From: Caldalkalibacillus uzonensis
GTDB taxonomy: Bacteria > Bacillota > Bacilli > Caldalkalibacillales > Caldalkalibacillaceae
Length of the DNA stretch: 64,000 bases
Direction of reading: 5' to 3'
Assembly (NCBI RefSeq): GCF_030814135.1
Contig: NZ_JAUSUQ010000001.1
Coordinates: forward strand, 1 to 64,000
The notes beneath the pieces are model-generated. The model was not told where the DNA came from. It saw nothing but the letters and a program-made list of their open reading frames with translations, and did no database searches. The position numbers were made by a program, and so were the translations under genes. The stretch's first letter is position 1. Each line of letters opens with the position of its first letter. Positions 14,378-25,389 of this stretch are shown piece by piece.

Positions 14378-15160
14378 ATGCAGAAAAATAACAATATCTC
14401 TATTCCATATAACGGCCAATTACACCAAGCCCATTTTATAGAGCGGCTCAATCGCTTCGTGGTCCGTTGTGAATTATTAGGCCAGCCTCTTCATGGCGCA
14501 CGATGTGCTGATCCAGGGTTAGCAAGCTGCGTAGTGGAAGCCCACCTTCCCGATCCAGGTCGGCTCAAAGAGCTTCTTGTTCCCGGCTGCACACTATGGC
14601 TTAGAAGCAACACTAAACCTAAACGTAAAACGAAATGGACTGTCGTTTTATGTGAGACACCTGATGGGAAGGGGCTGGTCTCTCTGGATACGACTCTGCC
14701 AAACCGTTTAATTACCGCGGCCCTTGAAGCCGGGGCGATAGAGGAACTCCGGGACTGGTCTCTGGTTCAGTCTGAATTTAAGCTGGGACGCTCTCGTTGG
14801 GACTTTTTATTAACCCATAGCCGGGATGGCCGCAAACTGGTCTTAGAAGTGAAAAGCGTCACCCTTGTCAAGGATAAGGTGGCCCTGTTTCCTGATGCTG
14901 TCACGGTGCGTGGGACAAAGCATCTTCGAGAGCTCGCCAGACTTGCTGGAAAGCCGCAGATGGAAGCGGCTGTTCTGTTTGTGGTTCAGCGAGAGGATGC
15001 CATAAGGATTGAGGCAGCCCATGACATTGATCCTCGTTTCGCCGAGGAATTGGAAAAAGCAGCAATGAGCGGTGTCCGTTTGCTGGGGCGAAAGTGTCAA
15101 ATCACGCTCAGTGAAGTGATCTTGGGAGATAAGGTGCCCGTCATCACCGGCGTTTTCTAA
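14378..15160 (+). CDS. sfsA: SfsA-family protein
   Basis: A 260-residue protein with the SfsA hallmarks: EAHLPDPGRLKELLVPG, LGRSRWDFLL, LEVKSVTLV and PDAVTVRGTKHLREL. The C-terminal half has a restriction-endonuclease-like core (the D...E-x-K pattern in the last two motifs). The family was named for sugar fermentation stimulation in E. coli; biochemical role remains uncertain, with nucleic-acid binding proposed. An insertion around residues 37-45 (GARCADPGLASC) lengthens it compared with typical members of about 230. Start ATG follows AAGGAGG. Confidence 0.9.
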   Translation: MQKNNNISIPYNGQLHQAHFIERLNRFVVRCELLGQPLHGARCADPGLASCVVEAHLPDPGRLKELLVPGCTLWLRSNTKPKRKTKWTVVLCETPDGKGLVSLDTTLPNRLITAALEAGAIEELRDWSLVQSEFKLGRSRWDFLLTHSRDGRKLVLEVKSVTLVKDKVALFPDAVTVRGTKHLRELARLAGKPQMEAAVLFVVQREDAIRIEAAHDIDPRFAEELEKAAMSGVRLLGRKCQITLSEVILGDKVPVITGVF

Positions 15161-15310
15161 ACGTTTCAGGACTGGAGCAAACGGAACCAAGGCTTGTATA
15201 TAAAGCAGGCTTGCCCAGTATTTCCCCGAAAATAAGAAAATTCGCACGATTCAACATTGGAAATTATACAGAAGCTCTAAACTTGACGCACAATGTCAGT
15301 TCTTTTCGAA

Positions 15311-15347
15311 AAAGAGGGAGTTAAAGTGGAATATCCCATCTTTTTTT
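15311..15347 (+). terminator. Terminator-like hairpin ahead of sucC
   Basis: AAAGAGGGA and TCCCATCTTT pair with a one-base bulge around a 14-base loop, followed by seven T. It may end the sfsA transcript or act as a leader attenuator for sucCD. I see no firm sucC promoter in 15161-15440. Confidence 0.45.
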
Positions 15348-15440
15348 GCTGAAAAAATCGACAAAGGGGCAAGATTAATGTAAGCTGTTATAGGGAGTCT
15401 ATTTTAATTTTAGAGACAGGTTTGGATGGGAGGATAATGA

Positions 15441-16601
15441 ATGAATATCCATGAATACCAAGCAAAACAAGTGCTCAAACAATATGGTGTAAGCGTTCCC
15501 GAAGGACATGTTGCTTTCACTGTGGATGAAGCAGTGGAAGCGGCCGAAAAGCTGGGGACCGATGTTGTCGTGGTTAAAGCCCAAATCCATGCCGGAGGCC
15601 GCGGAAAAGCTGGCGGTGTTAAAGTGGCCAAAAGCTTGGATGAAGTGCGTACATATGCTTCCGAACTCCTGGGCAAAGTCCTGGTGACACACCAAACAGG
15701 ACCGGAAGGAAAAGAGGTGAAGCGTCTCTGGATTGAACAGGGCTGTGACATTAAGCAAGAATATTACATTGGGGCCGTTGTGGATCGGGCCACCGGGCGT
15801 GTGGTGATGATGGCATCTGAAGAGGGTGGAACAGAGATTGAAGAGGTGGCTGCTCAAACACCGGAAAAAATCTTTACGGAAGTGATTGACCCTGCCGTAG
15901 GGTTGATGCCTTTTCAAGCACGCAAGTTAGCTTATGCCATCAATATTCCTAAACCGCTTGTCAATAAAGCTGTGAAATTTATGCTTGGTTTGTATCAAGC
16001 ATTTGTTGATAAAGATTGCTCTATGGCGGAAATCAATCCGCTGGTGACCACCGGTGATGGTCAAGTATTGGCGCTTGATGCCAAATTAAACTTTGACTCC
16101 AATGCCCTTTTCCGTCATCCTGACATTGTGGAAATGCGCGATTTATCCGAGGAAGATGAAAAGGAGATCGAGGCTTCCAAATATGATCTCAGTTACATCA
16201 GCCTGGACGGTAACATCGGTTGTATGGTGAACGGTGCTGGACTGGCCATGGCCACCATGGACATTATTAAATATTACGGTGGTGAACCGGCCAACTTCTT
16301 GGATGTAGGCGGTGGCGCAACCACAGAGAAGGTGACCGAAGCGTTTAAAATTATATTGTCTGATCCTAATGTCAAAGGCATTTTTGTGAACATTTTTGGT
16401 GGCATTATGAAATGCGATGTCATTGCCAATGGCATTGTGGAAGCAGCCAAACAAGTCAGCCTCAATGTTCCGCTTGTGGTTCGTCTTGAGGGCACCAATG
16501 TGGAACTGGGTAAAAAGATTTTAAGTGAATCCGGCCTCAATATAATTGCTGCAGAATCAATGGCAGATGGTGCCCAAAAAATCGTTGAACTTGTTAAATA
16601 A
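15441..16601 (+). CDS. sucC: Succinyl-CoA synthetase (ADP-forming) beta subunit
   Basis: A 386-residue protein of normal family length. It opens [17 protein letters not shown] and has an ATP-grasp domain ([20 protein letters not shown]) with the metal-binding EINPLV, then a CoA-ligase domain ending with [13 protein letters not shown]. With SucD it makes ATP (or GTP) from succinyl-CoA in the TCA cycle. ATG follows GGGAGGATAATGA. It leads a two-gene operon with sucD, 102 bases downstream, and a strong terminator after sucD. Confidence 0.97.
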   Translation: MNIHEYQAKQVLKQYGVSVPEGHVAFTVDEAVEAAEKLGTDVVVVKAQIHAGGRGKAGGVKVAKSLDEVRTYASELLGKVLVTHQTGPEGKEVKRLWIEQGCDIKQEYYIGAVVDRATGRVVMMASEEGGTEIEEVAAQTPEKIFTEVIDPAVGLMPFQARKLAYAINIPKPLVNKAVKFMLGLYQAFVDKDCSMAEINPLVTTGDGQVLALDAKLNFDSNALFRHPDIVEMRDLSEEDEKEIEASKYDLSYISLDGNIGCMVNGAGLAMATMDIIKYYGGEPANFLDVGGGATTEKVTEAFKIILSDPNVKGIFVNIFGGIMKCDVIANGIVEAAKQVSLNVPLVVRLEGTNVELGKKILSESGLNIIAAESMADGAQKIVELVK

Positions 16602-16703
16602 GAAGTGGTTGGCACAAACACGTTATAAAGTTGACCGAGCGTTCAGTTCGTGTTCAGCCATTAAGACCTGACTAAGAGATGAAGGAGAAAGGCGGGGAAA
16701 GGT

Positions 16704-17615
16704 ATGAGTATTCTGATTAACAAAGACACAAAAGTGATTACTCAAGGAATCACTGGGGCAACCGGTTTATTCCATACCAAAGCGGCTATTGAATATGGAA
16801 CCAAAATGGTTGGCGGTGTTACCCCTGGTAAGGGGGGGACAGAAGTAGAAGGCTTGCCGGTCTTTGATACTGTCCAGGAGGCCAAAAAAGCAACAGGGGC
16901 AACAGCTTCAGTTATCTATGTTCCTCCTGCTTTTGCAGCTGATGCCATCATGGAGGCTGTGGATGCTGAGCTGGACTTGGTGATTTGTATTACGGAAGGC
17001 ATCCCTGTTTTGGATATGGTCAAAGTGAAGCGTTACATGGAAGGAAAGAAAACACGCCTCATTGGCCCCAACTGCCCGGGTGTGATTACACCGGAAGAGT
17101 GTAAAATCGGTATTATGCCCGGTTACATTCATAAAAAAGGTCACATCGGGGTTGTCTCCCGCAGTGGAACTTTAACTTACGAGGCTGTGCATCAGCTGAC
17201 GACACGGGGCATTGGTCAATCCACCGCTGTGGGCATCGGCGGCGACCCTGTTAACGGCACCAACTTTATCGACGTTCTGAAATTGTTTAACGAGGATCCC
17301 GACACTTATGCCGTGATTATGATCGGTGAAATTGGCGGCACAGCCGAAGAGGAAGCAGCTGAATGGATTAAAGCCAACATGAAAAAGCCTGTTGTCGGCT
17401 TTATCGGCGGGCAAACTGCACCTCCTGGAAAACGCATGGGTCATGCCGGTGCCATCATTTCAGGAGGTAAAGGAACAGCTGAGAGCAAAATCGCCAAGCT
17501 GGAAGAATGCGATGTGAAAGTGGCCCGCACCCCGGCTGTGATCGGTGAAACGCTTGTTTCTGTACTGGAGGAACACGGCCTGCTTGACAAATGTAAAACA
17601 CATGACGCTGAATAA
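16704..17615 (+). CDS. sucD: Succinyl-CoA synthetase alpha subunit
   Basis: A 303-residue protein with an N-terminal CoA-binding Rossmann domain ([20 protein letters not shown]) and the phospho-histidine loop [18 protein letters not shown], whose histidine carries the phosphate between succinyl-CoA and [11 protein letters not shown] is the conserved CoA-contact motif. It pairs with SucC. Start ATG follows AGAAAGGCGGGG. The gene ends just before an intrinsic terminator. Confidence 0.97.
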   Translation: MSILINKDTKVITQGITGATGLFHTKAAIEYGTKMVGGVTPGKGGTEVEGLPVFDTVQEAKKATGATASVIYVPPAFAADAIMEAVDAELDLVICITEGIPVLDMVKVKRYMEGKKTRLIGPNCPGVITPEECKIGIMPGYIHKKGHIGVVSRSGTLTYEAVHQLTTRGIGQSTAVGIGGDPVNGTNFIDVLKLFNEDPDTYAVIMIGEIGGTAEEEAAEWIKANMKKPVVGFIGGQTAPPGKRMGHAGAIISGGKGTAESKIAKLEECDVKVARTPAVIGETLVSVLEEHGLLDKCKTHDAE

Positions 17616-17642
17616 GGCGTTCGATACAGCGGTCATCTTAAG

Positions 17643-17674
17643 AAGCTACACCAAGTGCTGGTGTAGCTTTTTTT
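17643..17674 (+). terminator. Terminator of sucCD
   Basis: Perfect eleven-base arms AAGCTACACCA and TGGTGTAGCTT (17643-17653, 17659-17669) and a run of seven T. Confidence 0.9.
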
Positions 17675-17712
17675 ACATTCCAGCATGATACAGGCCAAAG
17701 GGGGGTAACAGA

Positions 17713-18834
17713 ATGCGGGATCTATTGTTGGGACTGGTCATGACACCTGGTATCGGGTGGAAAACGATTTATGATTTGCTGCGGCAGGGGGTGGATGAGA
17801 CAGGATTCAACTTAAGCGCAGCGCAGTGGAAAGCAGCATTTCAACGTTTAACAAATAAACAAGCACAAGCATTAAGCCAGACACTGAACCTAGATAAGAT
17901 AAATAGTATTAAACAGCAATTATTTAACAATGATATTGATTACCTTACCATTACCGATGAACATTATCCTGCCTTGTTGAAGGAGATAGCCCAGCCGCCC
18001 TGGCTTTTGTTTGCCAAAGGGAATCTGCAGCTTTTAAAGAGGACTTGCTTGGCTGTGGTTGGTTCACGGAAAACCACCGCTTATGGCCAGACAATTACCA
18101 AACAAATCGTTCCCAAATTGTGCGAAGAAGGGCTGTGTATCGTCAGCGGCATGGCCCTAGGGATTGATGCTTATGCTCATCAAGCGGCCCTTGAAGCTGG
18201 GGGTGACACCATTGCTGTGCTGGGAGCCGGGATTAATGTGATATATCCTGAACAAAATCGGCGTTTGTATCACAGGCTGGTAGAGCACGGTCTGATTCTT
18301 TCCGAATATCCGCCTCAAACAGCCCCCCATCCCGGGTTTTTTCCGCAACGGAACCGCATTATTGCCGGACTGAGCTACGGTGTGCTTGTCGTGGAGGCAG
18401 CTCAAAAAAGTGGCTCACTGATTACGGCCCACTATGCCCTTGAACATGGCCGGGAGATATTCGCTGTTCCTGGTTCTATCTTCAGCCGTCAATCGGTGGG
18501 GACAAACAACCTGATTCAGGAGCACGGGGCCAAACTAGTGACTGCTCATCGGGACATTGTGGAAGAATTGCACCATATCCTCCCCCTGAATAAACAGCCG
18601 GATTCGGGCAAGGGAGCAGGATTAAAGGAGTACCAAGTGGCAGATGATAAAGAAAAGACAGTACTGGCGTTGTTAAATGAAGAAAAGGTGCATATTAATG
18701 AACTACATCTCAAAAGCGGACTCTCCTTAAGTGACATCCAGCGTATATTGCTTAAGCTGGAAATGAAGAAGCTGGTCATATCCCTGCCCGGTTCCTTTTA
18801 CCAAAAGCAAGGACTCCCTTCCGGCTCTGATTAA
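17713..18834 (+). CDS. dprA: DNA processing protein DprA (Smf)
   Basis: A 373-residue protein. An N-terminal SAM-like helical part precedes the Rossmann-type core with VVGSRKTTAYGQTI, CIVSGMALGIDAYAHQAALE and FPQRNRIIAGLSYG, then a C-terminal winged-helix domain (about residues 310-370, LHLKSGLSLSDIQRILLKLE). DprA binds incoming single-stranded DNA and loads RecA during natural transformation. It has the same place as in B. subtilis, between sucD and topA. Confidence 0.95.
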   Translation: MRDLLLGLVMTPGIGWKTIYDLLRQGVDETGFNLSAAQWKAAFQRLTNKQAQALSQTLNLDKINSIKQQLFNNDIDYLTITDEHYPALLKEIAQPPWLLFAKGNLQLLKRTCLAVVGSRKTTAYGQTITKQIVPKLCEEGLCIVSGMALGIDAYAHQAALEAGGDTIAVLGAGINVIYPEQNRRLYHRLVEHGLILSEYPPQTAPHPGFFPQRNRIIAGLSYGVLVVEAAQKSGSLITAHYALEHGREIFAVPGSIFSRQSVGTNNLIQEHGAKLVTAHRDIVEELHHILPLNKQPDSGKGAGLKEYQVADDKEKTVLALLNEEKVHINELHLKSGLSLSDIQRILLKLEMKKLVISLPGSFYQKQGLPSGSD

Positions 18835-18846
18835 TAGCAGAAAGGT

Positions 18847-18876
18847 TTGACAAGGGGAAGGGAATTGTTTCATAAT
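18847..18876 (+). promoter_or_regulatory. Promoter of topA
   Basis: TTGACA (18847-18852), an 18-base spacer and CATAAT (18871-18876), 40 bases ahead of the ATG at 18916. Confidence 0.6.
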
Positions 18877-18915
18877 GAAAAAAGTTTGATTCATCATGAA
18901 GGGGGAGGACACTTG

Positions 18916-20988
18916 ATGCCTGACGCACTTGTAATCGTCGAGTCTCCCGCTAAAGCGAAAACAATCGGTAAATACCTTGGAAAAAAATATGTTGTTAAAG
19001 CTTCAATGGGACACGTTCGCGATTTGCCAAAAAGTCAAATGGGTGTCGATATTGATAATGGTTTTAGCCCTAAATATATTACGATCAGAGGAAAAGGGAA
19101 AGTCCTTAAGGAACTGCGTGATGCGGCCAAAAGAGTAAAACATGTCTACTTAGCCGCCGACCCTGACCGGGAAGGGGAAGCCATAGCCTGGCACCTGGCC
19201 CACAGCCTGGAGATAGATGCTCAATCTAACTGCCGGGTTGTCTTTAACGAAATCACTAAACAGGCGATTAAAGAAGCATTTAAGCATCCCCGCAGCATTA
19301 ATATGGATCTTGTTTATGCCCAGCAAGCACGGCGGATCCTCGACCGGCTTGTGGGTTATAATATCAGTCCGCTCTTGTGGAAAAAAGTAAAAAAAGGATT
19401 AAGTGCTGGCCGTGTCCAATCTGTTGCGGTTAAACTGATCATCGATCGTGAGAATGAGATTAAGGCGTTTAAACCGGAAGAGTATTGGAGTATTACCGCT
19501 TACTTAACCAAGGACGATCAGCGTTTCGAAGCCAAGTTTTACGGAGTGGAAGGCCACAAGCAAGACTTAAAAAACGAAGCTGACGTTAAAACAATTCTTG
19601 AGAAAATCGAGGGCCAGCCTCTGGTGGTGCGGTCGGTTCAGAAGAAAGAGCGGAAGCGCAACCCGGTCAGCCCGTTTATTACCTCTACGTTGCAGCAGGA
19701 AGCAGCCCGCAAATTAAACTTTAAAGCAGCCAAAACCATGATGCTGGCTCAGCAATTGTATGAGGGGATTGATTTGGGCAAAGAAGGCTCAACCGGTCTT
19801 ATTACCTACATGCGCACCGATTCGACCCGTATTTCCAACTTGGCCAAGGAAGAAGCTGCCCAATTTATTAAAGAGAACTACGGTGAAGAATACCTGGGCA
19901 AAAGCAGCGGAGGAGGCAAACAAAATCAAAAAGCTCAAGATGCCCACGAAGCGATCCGCCCTACCTCAGTGATGCGTACCCCTCAATCAGTGAAAAAGTA
20001 TTTGTCACGAGATCAATTTCGGCTATACCGCTTAATCTGGGAGCGTTTTGTGGCCAGCCAGATGGCTCCGGCTGTGATGGATACCATGACCGTTGATTTA
20101 GAGGCAAACGGCGTCACTTTCCGTGCCACAGGATCAAAAGTGAAGTTTCCTGGTTTCATGAAGGTGTATATTGAAGATAATGATGATGGCAAAAAAGAAG
20201 AGAACCGCTTTCTCCCCGAATTAACTGAAGGTGAGCGTTTGGAAGCGGAAGAGATCGAACCGAAACAGCATTTTACCCAGCCGCCTCCCCGCTATACGGA
20301 AGCGAGACTGGTCAAAACCTTGGAGGAAAAAGGCATTGGCCGTCCCTCCACTTATGCGCCCACACTTGATACCATTCAGAAGCGGGGTTACGTCACCCTC
20401 GAAGACCGCCGCTTTGTGCCGACGGAATTAGGGGAAATTGTGATTGAATTAATGGAGGAGTTTTTTCCCGAGATTTTGGATGTGGGCTTTACAGCAGAGA
20501 TGGAGCAGCATCTGGATGAAATTGAAGAGGGGAAAGAAAACTGGCAAAAAATCTTGGATGAATTTTATGCCGGGTTTGAAAAAAGGCTGCAGGTTGCCGA
20601 TGAACAAATGAAAAATGTGGAGATTGAGGACGAGGTGGCTGATGAAGAATGTGAAAAATGCGGTCGCCACATGGTCTACAAAATTGGGCGTTACGGCAAA
20701 TTTTTAGCATGCTCGGGATTCCCGGAATGTCGCAATACCAAACCCATTGTTAAAGAAATCGGGGTTCAGTGTCCGACGTGTACAAAGGGACAGATTGTGG
20801 AAAGAAAAAGTAAGAGGAACCGGGTTTTCTACGGTTGCAGTGAATATCCGGACTGTGATTTTGTTTCCTGGGATAAACCTTTGCCCCGTCCATGTCCCAA
20901 ATGTAACAGCCTTTTGGTGGAGAAGCGCTCGAAAAAACATATTAAAGTACAATGTACCCAATGTGACTATGAAGAAACATCACAGTAA
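18916..20988 (+). CDS. topA: DNA topoisomerase I (type IA)
   Basis: A 690-residue enzyme. ATG 18916 follows GGGGGAGG and opens with the TOPRIM motif [18 protein letters not shown]; the TOPRIM acidic pair is in [15 protein letters not shown]. The catalytic tyrosine is in [11 protein letters not shown]. The C-terminal end carries three four-cysteine zinc ribbons (starting [15 protein letters not shown] and CPKCNS). It relaxes negative supercoils. A longer frame from 18847 begins inside the promoter and is not used. Confidence 0.97.
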   Translation: MPDALVIVESPAKAKTIGKYLGKKYVVKASMGHVRDLPKSQMGVDIDNGFSPKYITIRGKGKVLKELRDAAKRVKHVYLAADPDREGEAIAWHLAHSLEIDAQSNCRVVFNEITKQAIKEAFKHPRSINMDLVYAQQARRILDRLVGYNISPLLWKKVKKGLSAGRVQSVAVKLIIDRENEIKAFKPEEYWSITAYLTKDDQRFEAKFYGVEGHKQDLKNEADVKTILEKIEGQPLVVRSVQKKERKRNPVSPFITSTLQQEAARKLNFKAAKTMMLAQQLYEGIDLGKEGSTGLITYMRTDSTRISNLAKEEAAQFIKENYGEEYLGKSSGGGKQNQKAQDAHEAIRPTSVMRTPQSVKKYLSRDQFRLYRLIWERFVASQMAPAVMDTMTVDLEANGVTFRATGSKVKFPGFMKVYIEDNDDGKKEENRFLPELTEGERLEAEEIEPKQHFTQPPPRYTEARLVKTLEEKGIGRPSTYAPTLDTIQKRGYVTLEDRRFVPTELGEIVIELMEEFFPEILDVGFTAEMEQHLDEIEEGKENWQKILDEFYAGFEKRLQVADEQMKNVEIEDEVADEECEKCGRHMVYKIGRYGKFLACSGFPECRNTKPIVKEIGVQCPTCTKGQIVERKSKRNRVFYGCSEYPDCDFVSWDKPLPRPCPKCNSLLVEKRSKKHIKVQCTQCDYEETSQ

Positions 20989-21014
20989 CGAGCATCATGA
21001 AGAGGAGGGATCGT

Positions 21015-22328
21015 ATGACAGCCTCTCGCATCACCGTCATCGGGGCCGGCTTGGCGGGGAGTGAAGCAGCTTGGCAAATAGCTAACAGAGGGATCCAGGT
21101 GGATTTATTCGAGATGCGCCCGGTGAAAATGACCCCTGCCCACCGCTCGGACCGTTTTGCTGAGCTGGTCTGCAGTAATTCATTAAGGGCCAATAGCTTA
21201 ACCAATGCGGTAGGTATTTTAAAAGAGGAGATGCGGCACTTAAATTCCTTAATTATCCATTCTGCAGACAACTGCTCTGTTCCGGCTGGGGGTGCTTTGG
21301 CTGTGGATCGGGACGAGTTCGCCGGACGTATTACTCGGGCTATTGAAGAACATCCTAACATTACGGTTCACCGGCAAGAGATCACCTCCCTTCCCGAAGG
21401 GATCACTGTGGTAGCGACAGGTCCGCTCACATCTGATGCCCTTTCAGCAAAGTTGAGAGATCTTACAGGTGAAGAGTATCTGTACTTCTATGATGCAGCA
21501 GCTCCCATTGTGGAAAAAGAGAGCATCAATATGGACAAGGTTTTTATCGCCTCCCGCTATGATAAAGGAGAAGCCGCCTACATCAACTGTCCGATGAGCG
21601 AGGAGGAATTTGACCGCTTCTACGAGGCGCTGATTTCGGCTGAATCGGTACCCTTAAAGGAATTTGAGAAAGAGATTTATTTCGAGGGTTGTATGCCCAT
21701 TGAAGTGATGGCCAAGCGGGGTAAGCAAACAATTTTATTCGGCCCAATGAAACCCGTGGGACTTGTGAATCCGCGAACCGGCAAGCAGCCTTTTGCCGTG
21801 GTGCAATTAAGGCAGGACAACAGCGCCGGTACCTTGTATAATATTGTCGGCTTCCAGACCCATCTGAAATGGGGGGATCAAAAGCGGGTCATTCAGCTCA
21901 TTCCCGGACTGGAGCATGCTGAGATTGTCCGTTATGGGGTGATGCACCGCAACACGTTTATCAATTCACCCAAATTGCTAAAACCCACTTATCAGTATAA
22001 AGACAGGGAGACCCTGTTCTTTGCCGGGCAAATGACAGGTGTTGAGGGATATGTTGAGTCTGCCGCCAGCGGACTGGTCGCCGGCATTAATGCCAGCCGG
22101 CTGGCTAAAGGGGAGAAGCCCCTTGTCTTTCCCCAGGAAACGGCGATAGGAAGCTTAGCCCATTACATTACCACGGCGGACCCGGCCAATTTTCAGCCGA
22201 TGAATGCCAATTTCGGTTTGTTCCCTCCACTGCCTAAGAAGGTCAAAAATAAAACAGAGCGCCAGGAGCAGCAGGCTGAACGGGCATTGAGATCAATTCA
22301 GAATCTTATACAAAATTGTCACATTTAA
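21015..22328 (+). CDS. trmFO: Folate-dependent tRNA (uracil-5)-methyltransferase TrmFO
   Basis: A 437-residue flavoprotein. The FAD-binding motif [19 protein letters not shown] is at the N-terminus, followed by [11 protein letters not shown] and [19 protein letters not shown], both characteristic of TrmFO/GidA relatives. It makes m5U54 in tRNA using methylene-tetrahydrofolate. I chose ATG 21015 because AGGAGGG lies at the right distance; an ATG six codons earlier overlaps that ribosome site. Confidence 0.96.
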   Translation: MTASRITVIGAGLAGSEAAWQIANRGIQVDLFEMRPVKMTPAHRSDRFAELVCSNSLRANSLTNAVGILKEEMRHLNSLIIHSADNCSVPAGGALAVDRDEFAGRITRAIEEHPNITVHRQEITSLPEGITVVATGPLTSDALSAKLRDLTGEEYLYFYDAAAPIVEKESINMDKVFIASRYDKGEAAYINCPMSEEEFDRFYEALISAESVPLKEFEKEIYFEGCMPIEVMAKRGKQTILFGPMKPVGLVNPRTGKQPFAVVQLRQDNSAGTLYNIVGFQTHLKWGDQKRVIQLIPGLEHAEIVRYGVMHRNTFINSPKLLKPTYQYKDRETLFFAGQMTGVEGYVESAASGLVAGINASRLAKGEKPLVFPQETAIGSLAHYITTADPANFQPMNANFGLFPPLPKKVKNKTERQEQQAERALRSIQNLIQNCHI

Positions 22329-22331
22329 ACC

Positions 22332-22361
22332 TTGCTTTTGCTCTGAAAGATGTGCTAAGAT
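22332..22361 (+). promoter_or_regulatory. Possible promoter ahead of xerC
   Basis: TTGCTT (22332-22337), an 18-base spacer and TAAGAT (22356-22361) directly after the trmFO stop. It would start the xerC-hslVU-codY unit. Confidence 0.45.
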
Positions 22362-22391
22362 AATGTTGCTTGCGCAAGTGAGGTGGTGGGC

Positions 22392-23291
22392 TTGAGCATA
22401 AACCATGCGGTGGTTCTAGCATTTCAAGACTATTTGCAGTTGGAAAAGAATGCGTCTCCCTATACACTGCGCTACTATGTCCAGGATATTGAAGATTTCA
22501 CACGATTTCTAAAGCAGCAAGCCGTTGCGGACTATGCTGCTGTTTCTTATGTACATATCCGGAGATATTTGAGCTTGCTTCACCATAAGGAGTACGCAAG
22601 ACGCACCGTCTCACGAAAGTTGTCCAGTTTGCGTAGTTTTTTCCGCTTTTTAGAACGGGAGGGTTACGTCGCCGCTAATCCGGTTACACTGGTATCAACG
22701 CCAAAGTTGGAAAAAAAATTACCGCAATTTTTTTTCTGTGCTGAAATGGAACAATTATTTCAGGCGGTGGACAGGTCAACACCATTGGGGCTGCGTAACT
22801 TAGCTATACTGGAGACGCTGTACGCTTCGGGAATGAGGGTCAGTGAACTGGTGGGGCTTGACATGGATGCGCTGGATCTTGAATTGGGCGTTGTGCTTGT
22901 CTACGGGAAAGGGGGCAAAGAAAGGTATGTTCCCCTCGGCCATTATGCCCAGCAAGCACTGGAGGACTATCTCCGGAAGGGGCGCCCTTCTCTCATGCGG
23001 CAGGCAAACGAAAAGGCTGTGTTTTTAAACTACCGTGGAGGACGCTTGACTGACCGCAGCATACGCAGGATCTTGAACCAACTGATCGAAAGCACGTCAT
23101 TAACCCAGAAGATCACGCCCCATAAGTTACGCCATACGTTTGCCACCCATCTCTTGGAAGGCGGCGCTGATCTGAGAACGGTTCAGGAGCTGCTTGGGCA
23201 TGTTCAGATCTCCTCCACACAAATCTATACTCATGTATCGAATGAACATTTGAGAGCTGTCTATTATAAGGCTCATCCCCGTTCCAAGTGA
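22392..23291 (+). CDS. xerC: Tyrosine recombinase XerC (CodV)
   Basis: About 299 residues. The N-terminal SAM-like core-binding domain (LQLEKNASPYTLRYYVQDIE) precedes the catalytic domain with the R-H-R-H-Y set: ASGMRVSELVGL, HKLRHTFATHLLEGGAD, LGHVQISSTQIYTHV. It resolves chromosome dimers at dif with XerD. TTG 22392 has the best spacing from GAGGTGG; GTG codons at 22383 and 22386 are alternatives. It leads the cluster with hslV, hslU and codY, as in B. subtilis. Confidence 0.94.
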   Translation: MSINHAVVLAFQDYLQLEKNASPYTLRYYVQDIEDFTRFLKQQAVADYAAVSYVHIRRYLSLLHHKEYARRTVSRKLSSLRSFFRFLEREGYVAANPVTLVSTPKLEKKLPQFFFCAEMEQLFQAVDRSTPLGLRNLAILETLYASGMRVSELVGLDMDALDLELGVVLVYGKGGKERYVPLGHYAQQALEDYLRKGRPSLMRQANEKAVFLNYRGGRLTDRSIRRILNQLIESTSLTQKITPHKLRHTFATHLLEGGADLRTVQELLGHVQISSTQIYTHVSNEHLRAVYYKAHPRSK

Positions 23292-23348
23292 GCACATGCT
23301 TAACATCATGTCCAGTGGCAGGCCTGGATATAACAATGAGGAGGGGAA

Positions 23349-23897
23349 ATGATGAGTTCCAATTTGCACGCCACAACCATTTTTGCCATTCATCATCAAG
23401 GAGAAGGGGCCATGACCGGTGATGGACAAGTGACCTTTGGCAATGCCATGGTCATGAAACATTCCGCCCGTAAGGTGAGACGGCTTTACAAAGGCCAAGT
23501 CGTAGCTGGCTTTGCCGGTTCGGTGGCCGATGCCATGACCCTGTTTGAAATGTTTGAAGGCAAACTGGAAGAGTTTAATGGCAGCTTGCAGCGGGCCGCT
23601 GTTGAACTGGCTAAAGCCTGGCGGCAAGATAAATATCTGCGCAGGCTGGAAGCGATGATGATTGTCATGGATCAGCAAGGCTTGCTGCTTATTTCCGGCA
23701 ACGGAGAAGTGATCGAGCCGGACGATGGTATGTTGGCTATTGGCTCCGGCGGTGCTTATGCGCTGGCTGCAGGAAGGGCATTGAAACGGCATGCCCCCCA
23801 TTTGAGAGCAAAGGATATCTCGGAGGCAGCGCTAAGAATTGCTGGAGAAATATGTGTTTATACCAACCAGCAACTGGTCACTGAAGAAGTGAAGTAA
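23349..23897 (+). CDS. hslV: HslV/ClpQ peptidase subunit
   Basis: A 182-residue N-terminal-nucleophile peptidase. It starts [20 protein letters not shown]; the typical HslV nucleophile Thr pair (TTI) is preceded by a short extension with two serines, as in Bacillus ClpQ/CodW, where an N-terminal serine has been reported as the nucleophile. [17 protein letters not shown] and [15 protein letters not shown] are standard. It forms the proteolytic chamber for HslU. ATG 23349 and 23352 both follow GAGGAGGGG. Confidence 0.95.
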   Translation: MMSSNLHATTIFAIHHQGEGAMTGDGQVTFGNAMVMKHSARKVRRLYKGQVVAGFAGSVADAMTLFEMFEGKLEEFNGSLQRAAVELAKAWRQDKYLRRLEAMMIVMDQQGLLLISGNGEVIEPDDGMLAIGSGGAYALAAGRALKRHAPHLRAKDISEAALRIAGEICVYTNQQLVTEEVK

Positions 23898-23962
23898 AGC
23901 TGGTCATTTGAAGGTTAAGTGAGGCGTGTTCTAAACCCAAAGAAAAAGTTGGAGGTTCTAAA

Positions 23963-25369
23963 TTGGATAAAAAGGCATTAACCCCACGTCAGATTGTGGA
24001 AGAACTTGACCGTTTTATTGTTGGCCAACAGCAAGCAAAGAAGTCTGTCGCCATCGCCCTTAGAAACCGTTACCGGCGCAGTTTGTTGCCTGCCCATCTG
24101 CAGGATGAAATTGTGCCTAAAAATATCCTGATGATCGGTCCGACCGGTGTTGGCAAAACCGAGATCGCCAGGCGGCTGGCTAAATTGGTTAATGCCCCTT
24201 TTGTAAAGGTGGAGGCCACAAAATTTACCGAAGTAGGTTATGTTGGACGTGACGTGGAATCGATGGTCAGAGATTTGGTCGAAACCGCCATCCGCATGGT
24301 CAAAGAAGAAAAGATGGAAAGTGTCAAGGACCGCGCCGAGCAGATGGCCAACCAAAAGCTGGTTGAGTTGTTGGCTCCTGAGCGCAAGCAAAAAAGGGGA
24401 GTCAAAAACCCGCTGGAGATGTTTTTCGGGGCTCAGGGAGAGGAAGAGAATCAGGACGCTGGCCAAAAGCAGCAGGAAGAACAGGCCTTGGCCCAGCGGC
24501 GCAAACAGGTCGCCCATCAATTGGCTTTAGGAGAGCTGGAAGACCGGATCGTTGAAATTGAGGTGGAAGATCAGTCACCTAATATGTTTGAAATTTTCTC
24601 CGGTCAGGGTGTGGAGCAAATGGGTATCAACATGCAGGATCTGTTTGGCCATTTGATGCCCAAGCGAACCAAAAAGCGCAAACTGCCTGTGTCAGAAGCC
24701 CGCCGCATATTGACCCAGATGGAAGCCAATAAATTAATTGATATGGATGAGGTCCAGCAAGAGGCAGTTCGACGCGCTGAACAGTCTGGAATTATTTTTA
24801 TTGATGAGATTGACAAAATTGCTGGCAAACAAGGCTCCCAATCACCTGATGTGTCAAGGGAGGGTGTGCAAAGAGACATTTTACCCATTGTGGAAGGTTC
24901 AACAGTGATGACCAAATACGGACCTGTTAAGACCGATTATATCTTATTTATTGCCGCAGGTGCCTTCCATACAGCCAAACCGTCTGATTTGATACCTGAA
25001 TTGCAAGGGCGTTTTCCAATCCGGGTTGAACTGACTGATTTGGGTGTGGAGGATTTTGTCAGGATCTTAACCGAACCGCAAAACGCCTTGTTAAAGCAAT
25101 ATACTGCACTTTTAGAAACTGAAGGTATAAAAGTTGAATTTTCTGACGATGCTATTTATGAACTGGCAAAAATGGCAGAACAAGTCAACCGGAACACCGA
25201 TAATATTGGGGCAAGGCGATTGCATACGATCCTGGAAAAGCTTCTGGAAGACCTGTCCTTTGAAGCGCCTGACATCCATTTGGAAAAGGTTGAAATCACC
25301 CCTCAGTATGTGCGCGAAAAACTGGACACTATCACCAAAGATAAAGACTTGTCTCAGTATATTTTATAA
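23963..25369 (+). CDS. hslU: HslU/ClpY ATPase subunit
   Basis: A 468-residue AAA+ unfoldase. Walker A is [17 protein letters not shown], the pore loop GYVGRD follows, Walker B is [13 protein letters not shown], and sensor/arginine elements follow in the C-terminal half ([17 protein letters not shown]). The inserted I-domain (about residues 110-240) is rich in Q and K. It ends LSQYIL, matching the C-terminal tail that docks into HslV. Start is TTG 23963 behind GGAGG. Confidence 0.97.
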   Translation: MDKKALTPRQIVEELDRFIVGQQQAKKSVAIALRNRYRRSLLPAHLQDEIVPKNILMIGPTGVGKTEIARRLAKLVNAPFVKVEATKFTEVGYVGRDVESMVRDLVETAIRMVKEEKMESVKDRAEQMANQKLVELLAPERKQKRGVKNPLEMFFGAQGEEENQDAGQKQQEEQALAQRRKQVAHQLALGELEDRIVEIEVEDQSPNMFEIFSGQGVEQMGINMQDLFGHLMPKRTKKRKLPVSEARRILTQMEANKLIDMDEVQQEAVRRAEQSGIIFIDEIDKIAGKQGSQSPDVSREGVQRDILPIVEGSTVMTKYGPVKTDYILFIAAGAFHTAKPSDLIPELQGRFPIRVELTDLGVEDFVRILTEPQNALLKQYTALLETEGIKVEFSDDAIYELAKMAEQVNRNTDNIGARRLHTILEKLLEDLSFEAPDIHLEKVEITPQYVREKLDTITKDKDLSQYIL

Positions 25370-25389
25370 TGCTAAGGGAGGAATAAAAA

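Noticed and set aside
15161-15440. Possible sucC promoter pairs such as TCGACA with TAAGCT
   Set aside because: The matches are too weak to choose between several alternatives.
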